NCBI RefSeq assembly: GCF_013375535.1
Contig: NZ_JABXJG010000001.1
Location: 1,116,001-1,180,000 of the forward strand
Length of the DNA: 64,000 nucleotides
Origin: Sphingobium sp. 15-1
GTDB taxonomy: Bacteria > Pseudomonadota > Alphaproteobacteria > Sphingomonadales > Sphingomonadaceae
Reading direction: 5' to 3'
Positions within the stretch are counted from its first letter, which is position 1, and the number at the start of each line of letters is the position of its first letter. The position numbers and the translations under genes were made by a program. This document shows, in pieces, positions 62,194-64,000 of this stretch. The notes below the pieces were generated by a model. It saw only the letters and a list, made by a program, of their open reading frames with translations. It was not told the origin of the DNA and searched no databases.

Positions 62194-62694
62194 TCAAATG
62201 GCTGCGAACAATCTTCCTTCCAGTCCAAGCAGGTAGCGCTTGGCCTTCAGGCCGCCCGCGAAACCGGTGAGCGCGCCGTTCGCTCCCACGACGCGGTGGC
62301 AGGGTGCGATGATCGAAATCGGATTACGCCCGTTGGCTGCGCCCACGGCCCGGCAGGCGGAAGGCTTGCCGATCTGGCTTGCAATATCGGCATAGCTGCG
62401 CGTTTCGCCAAAGGGGATGGTCAGCAGGGCCGCCCAGACGCTCTTCTGGAAATCCGTGCCTTTGAAGTCTAGCGGCAGGTCGAACGCCTCCCGCTGCCCG
62501 GCGAAATATTCGCCAAGTTGCCGCCCCGCCTCTTCCAGCACCGAATGATCGTCGGCCGGGGCACGGGGGTCCAGCTTCACCCGGCCGGGCACGTCATTTT
62601 CCCACAGGACCGCAGCCAGCCCTTTTGCGCTCGCCACCAGCGTCAGTTCACCGACGGGGGAGGCCATCGTCCGATATGCGTAGTTCATGCCCAT
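62194..62694 (-). CDS. ogt: Methylated-DNA--[protein]-cysteine S-methyltransferase
   Basis: A 166-residue suicide repair enzyme. The active-site motif is IIAPCHRVVGANG, preceded by the DNA-binding helix YADIASQIGKPSACRAVGAAN. It transfers alkyl groups from O6-alkylguanine to its own Cys. No AdaA domain is attached, so it is Ogt/MGMT rather than Ada. An internal ATG at 62688 is an equal start candidate. Confidence 0.94.
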   Translation of the reverse strand: MGMNYAYRTMASPVGELTLVASAKGLAAVLWENDVPGRVKLDPRAPADDHSVLEEAGRQLGEYFAGQREAFDLPLDFKGTDFQKSVWAALLTIPFGETRSYADIASQIGKPSACRAVGAANGRNPISIIAPCHRVVGANGALTGFAGGLKAKRYLLGLEGRLFAAI

Positions 62695-62768
62695 TCCTTT
62701 CCATCATTGGATGGCGGAAGCATAGGGCATGACATGCGGAACGCCTTCCCGCCCCTTGCGGTCAAAGA

Positions 62769-64000
62769 TTATTGGAGGCCGCCGCCCATGGCGCGATACA
62801 GTTCGACCATGTTCGTCGCCCGCGTCAGCCGCGCCGCCAGCAGGCTCTGCTCCGCACTGTAGAGCGTCCGCTGCGAATCCAGCGTGGTCAGGAAACCGTC
62901 GATCCCTGCCCGGAAACGTGCTTCGGACAGCCGATAGCCGACACGCGCGGAATCCCGCAAAGAGGTCTGCGCCTCCATCTGCGCCGTCATCGTGCCGCGC
63001 CGGGCAAGGGCATCCGCCACTTCGCGAAAGCCGGTCTGCACGCTCTTTTCATAAGTCGCGACCATCGCATCATAGGTCGCCCGCGCATAACGCAGATTGC
63101 CCTGATTGCGCCCGAAATCGAAGATCGGCAGGCTGGCCGAAGGGGCGACCGACCAATAGTCGCTACCTGATTTGAACAGGTTGGAGAGGCCAAGGCTCAT
63201 CGTCCCGAACGCCGCCGTCAGCGAGATTTTGGGGAAGAAGGCCGCCCGCGCCGCGCCGATATTGGCGTTGGCGCTGAGCAACTGATGCTCAGCCGCCATG
63301 ATGTCCGGCCGGCGCAGCAATGCCGTAGAAGGCAGGTCGGCGGGCAGGTTGGCCAAAGTCACATCACCCTCCGGCATCGCCGTCGGCAGATCGTCGGCGG
63401 GCACGGTCCCGCCCGCCAGCAGGTTCAGCGCATTCTGGTCCTGCGCCACCAATGTCGTCGCCTGCGCGATGTCGGATCGCGCCTGGTCATAGCTGGTCTG
63501 CGCCTGACGCACCTCCAGTTCCGAAGCGATCCCCTTGGCGAAACGCGCTTTGGTAAGGTCGAGCGTTTGACCGAAGGCCTTTTCCAGATCGCGCGCGATC
63601 TTCAGCCGTTCCTGATCCGCCGCCATGCCGAGCCAGGCGTTGGCGACCTCCGCGATCAAGGCGGTCTGCGCGGCATTGCGGTTCTCGACCGAGGCGAAAT
63701 ATTGCTCCTGCGCCGCCTTGGTCAGATTGCGCACCCGTCCGAACAGGTCGACTTCCCACGCCGACACGCCGACCGAGGCGTTGTAGATGTCCGTCCGCCC
63801 CGATACGCCCTGCTGGGCGAAGGGCTGATCCTGATAAGTCGCGCTGCCATTGGCACCCAGGGTCGGGAATATGCCCGCCCGCTGCACCTTATATTGCGCC
63901 CGCGCCTGCTCGACATTGGCGAGCGCCACGCGCAGGTCGCGATTATTGGCAAGCGAGGTCTCGATCACCCGAGCCAGGCGCGGATCGACGAAAAACTCCT
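62769..64000 (-). CDS. NodT/OprM-type outer-membrane efflux channel, 5' partial
   Basis: The visible 410 residues are the C-terminal part of an outer-membrane factor with two alpha-helical repeats. Upstream of the GTG at 63968 the frame stays open to the window edge (EFFVDPRLARVIETSLANN), the conserved start region of NodT channels; the lipoprotein signal must be beyond the edge. Markers are NNRDLRVALANVEQARAQY, WEVDLFGRVRNLTKAA, LLRRPDIMAAEHQL and SASLPIFDFGRNQ. It pairs with an inner-membrane RND pump and adaptor, presumably encoded outside the window. Confidence 0.92.
   Translation of the reverse strand, partial: EFFVDPRLARVIETSLANNRDLRVALANVEQARAQYKVQRAGIFPTLGANGSATYQDQPFAQQGVSGRTDIYNASVGVSAWEVDLFGRVRNLTKAAQEQYFASVENRNAAQTALIAEVANAWLGMAADQERLKIARDLEKAFGQTLDLTKARFAKGIASELEVRQAQTSYDQARSDIAQATTLVAQDQNALNLLAGGTVPADDLPTAMPEGDVTLANLPADLPSTALLRRPDIMAAEHQLLSANANIGAARAAFFPKISLTAAFGTMSLGLSNLFKSGSDYWSVAPSASLPIFDFGRNQGNLRYARATYDAMVATYEKSVQTGFREVADALARRGTMTAQMEAQTSLRDSARVGYRLSEARFRAGIDGFLTTLDSQRTLYSAEQSLLAARLTRATNMVELYRAMGGGLQ

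Overview
The window is high-GC, densely packed chromosomal DNA, most consistent with a sphingomonad (Alphaproteobacteria, Sphingomonadaceae, Sphingobium-like). The clues are a ChpT-type phosphotransferase, two TonB-dependent receptors, a FecI/FecR-type sigma/anti-sigma pair, an RpoH-class sigma factor, a small secreted protein resembling a sphingomonad-enriched family, and dispersed inverted repeats of a type common in this group. I see no transposase, integrase, phage gene, CRISPR array or rRNA. The genus is inference; no database search was possible.

Region 1 (1-14170) is most of an exopolysaccharide locus of the Wzx/Wzy type. A long plus-strand block with overlapping start/stop codons encodes a chain-length determinant (cut by the window edge), a tyrosine-kinase-like partner whose ATP-binding loop is destroyed, a WecG/TagA glycosyltransferase, a flippase, an O-antigen-ligase/polymerase-like protein, three GT2 glycosyltransferases, a GH10 lipoprotein, an acyltransferase and a fourth GT2 enzyme. 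Facing it on the minus strand are a GH16 glycanase and UDP-glucose dehydrogenase, which supplies UDP-glucuronate. Region 2 (14171-23860) holds a large TonB-dependent receptor divergent from an MFS transporter plus aldehyde dehydrogenase, then a minus-strand P450, ferredoxin and secreted M20 peptidase unit.

Region 3 (24128-38240) is an acyl-CoA catabolic island in two plus-strand operons. The first has paired acyl-CoA dehydrogenases, a zinc-free MDR reductase, a CaiB/BaiF CoA-transferase, a FAS1/MaoC-type dehydratase, a third acyl-CoA dehydrogenase and a thiolase. The second has another CoA-transferase, an HSD10-like SDR, an enoyl-CoA hydratase and a methylsuccinyl-CoA-dehydrogenase-like enzyme. 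A 15-nt element (14 of 15 identical) lies about 105-108 nt before the first gene of both operons, suggesting common control. An EamA transporter and a cytochrome c lie between them.

Region 4 (38435-64000) is mostly housekeeping: a CinA-like protein, map, glnB-glnA with a hairpin-rich leader, an acyltransferase, nitronate monooxygenase, chpT, a JAMM protease, an RluD-type synthase, rpoH, mtgA, a second TonB receptor, clpX, clpP, a GT2 glycosyltransferase lodged between clpP and tig, trigger factor with an unusual His-rich and Lys/Ala-rich tail, tRNA-Leu, an ECF sigma/FecR pair, a sirtuin, dapB, nth, tRNA-Arg, ogt and a NodT-type efflux channel cut by the right edge. rpoH and a near-consensus heat-shock promoter before clpP lie 7 kb apart. 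No defence or mobile system was found; the most unusual items are the pseudo-kinase in the polysaccharide locus, the shared promoter element of the catabolic island, the trigger-factor tail and the paired repeats.
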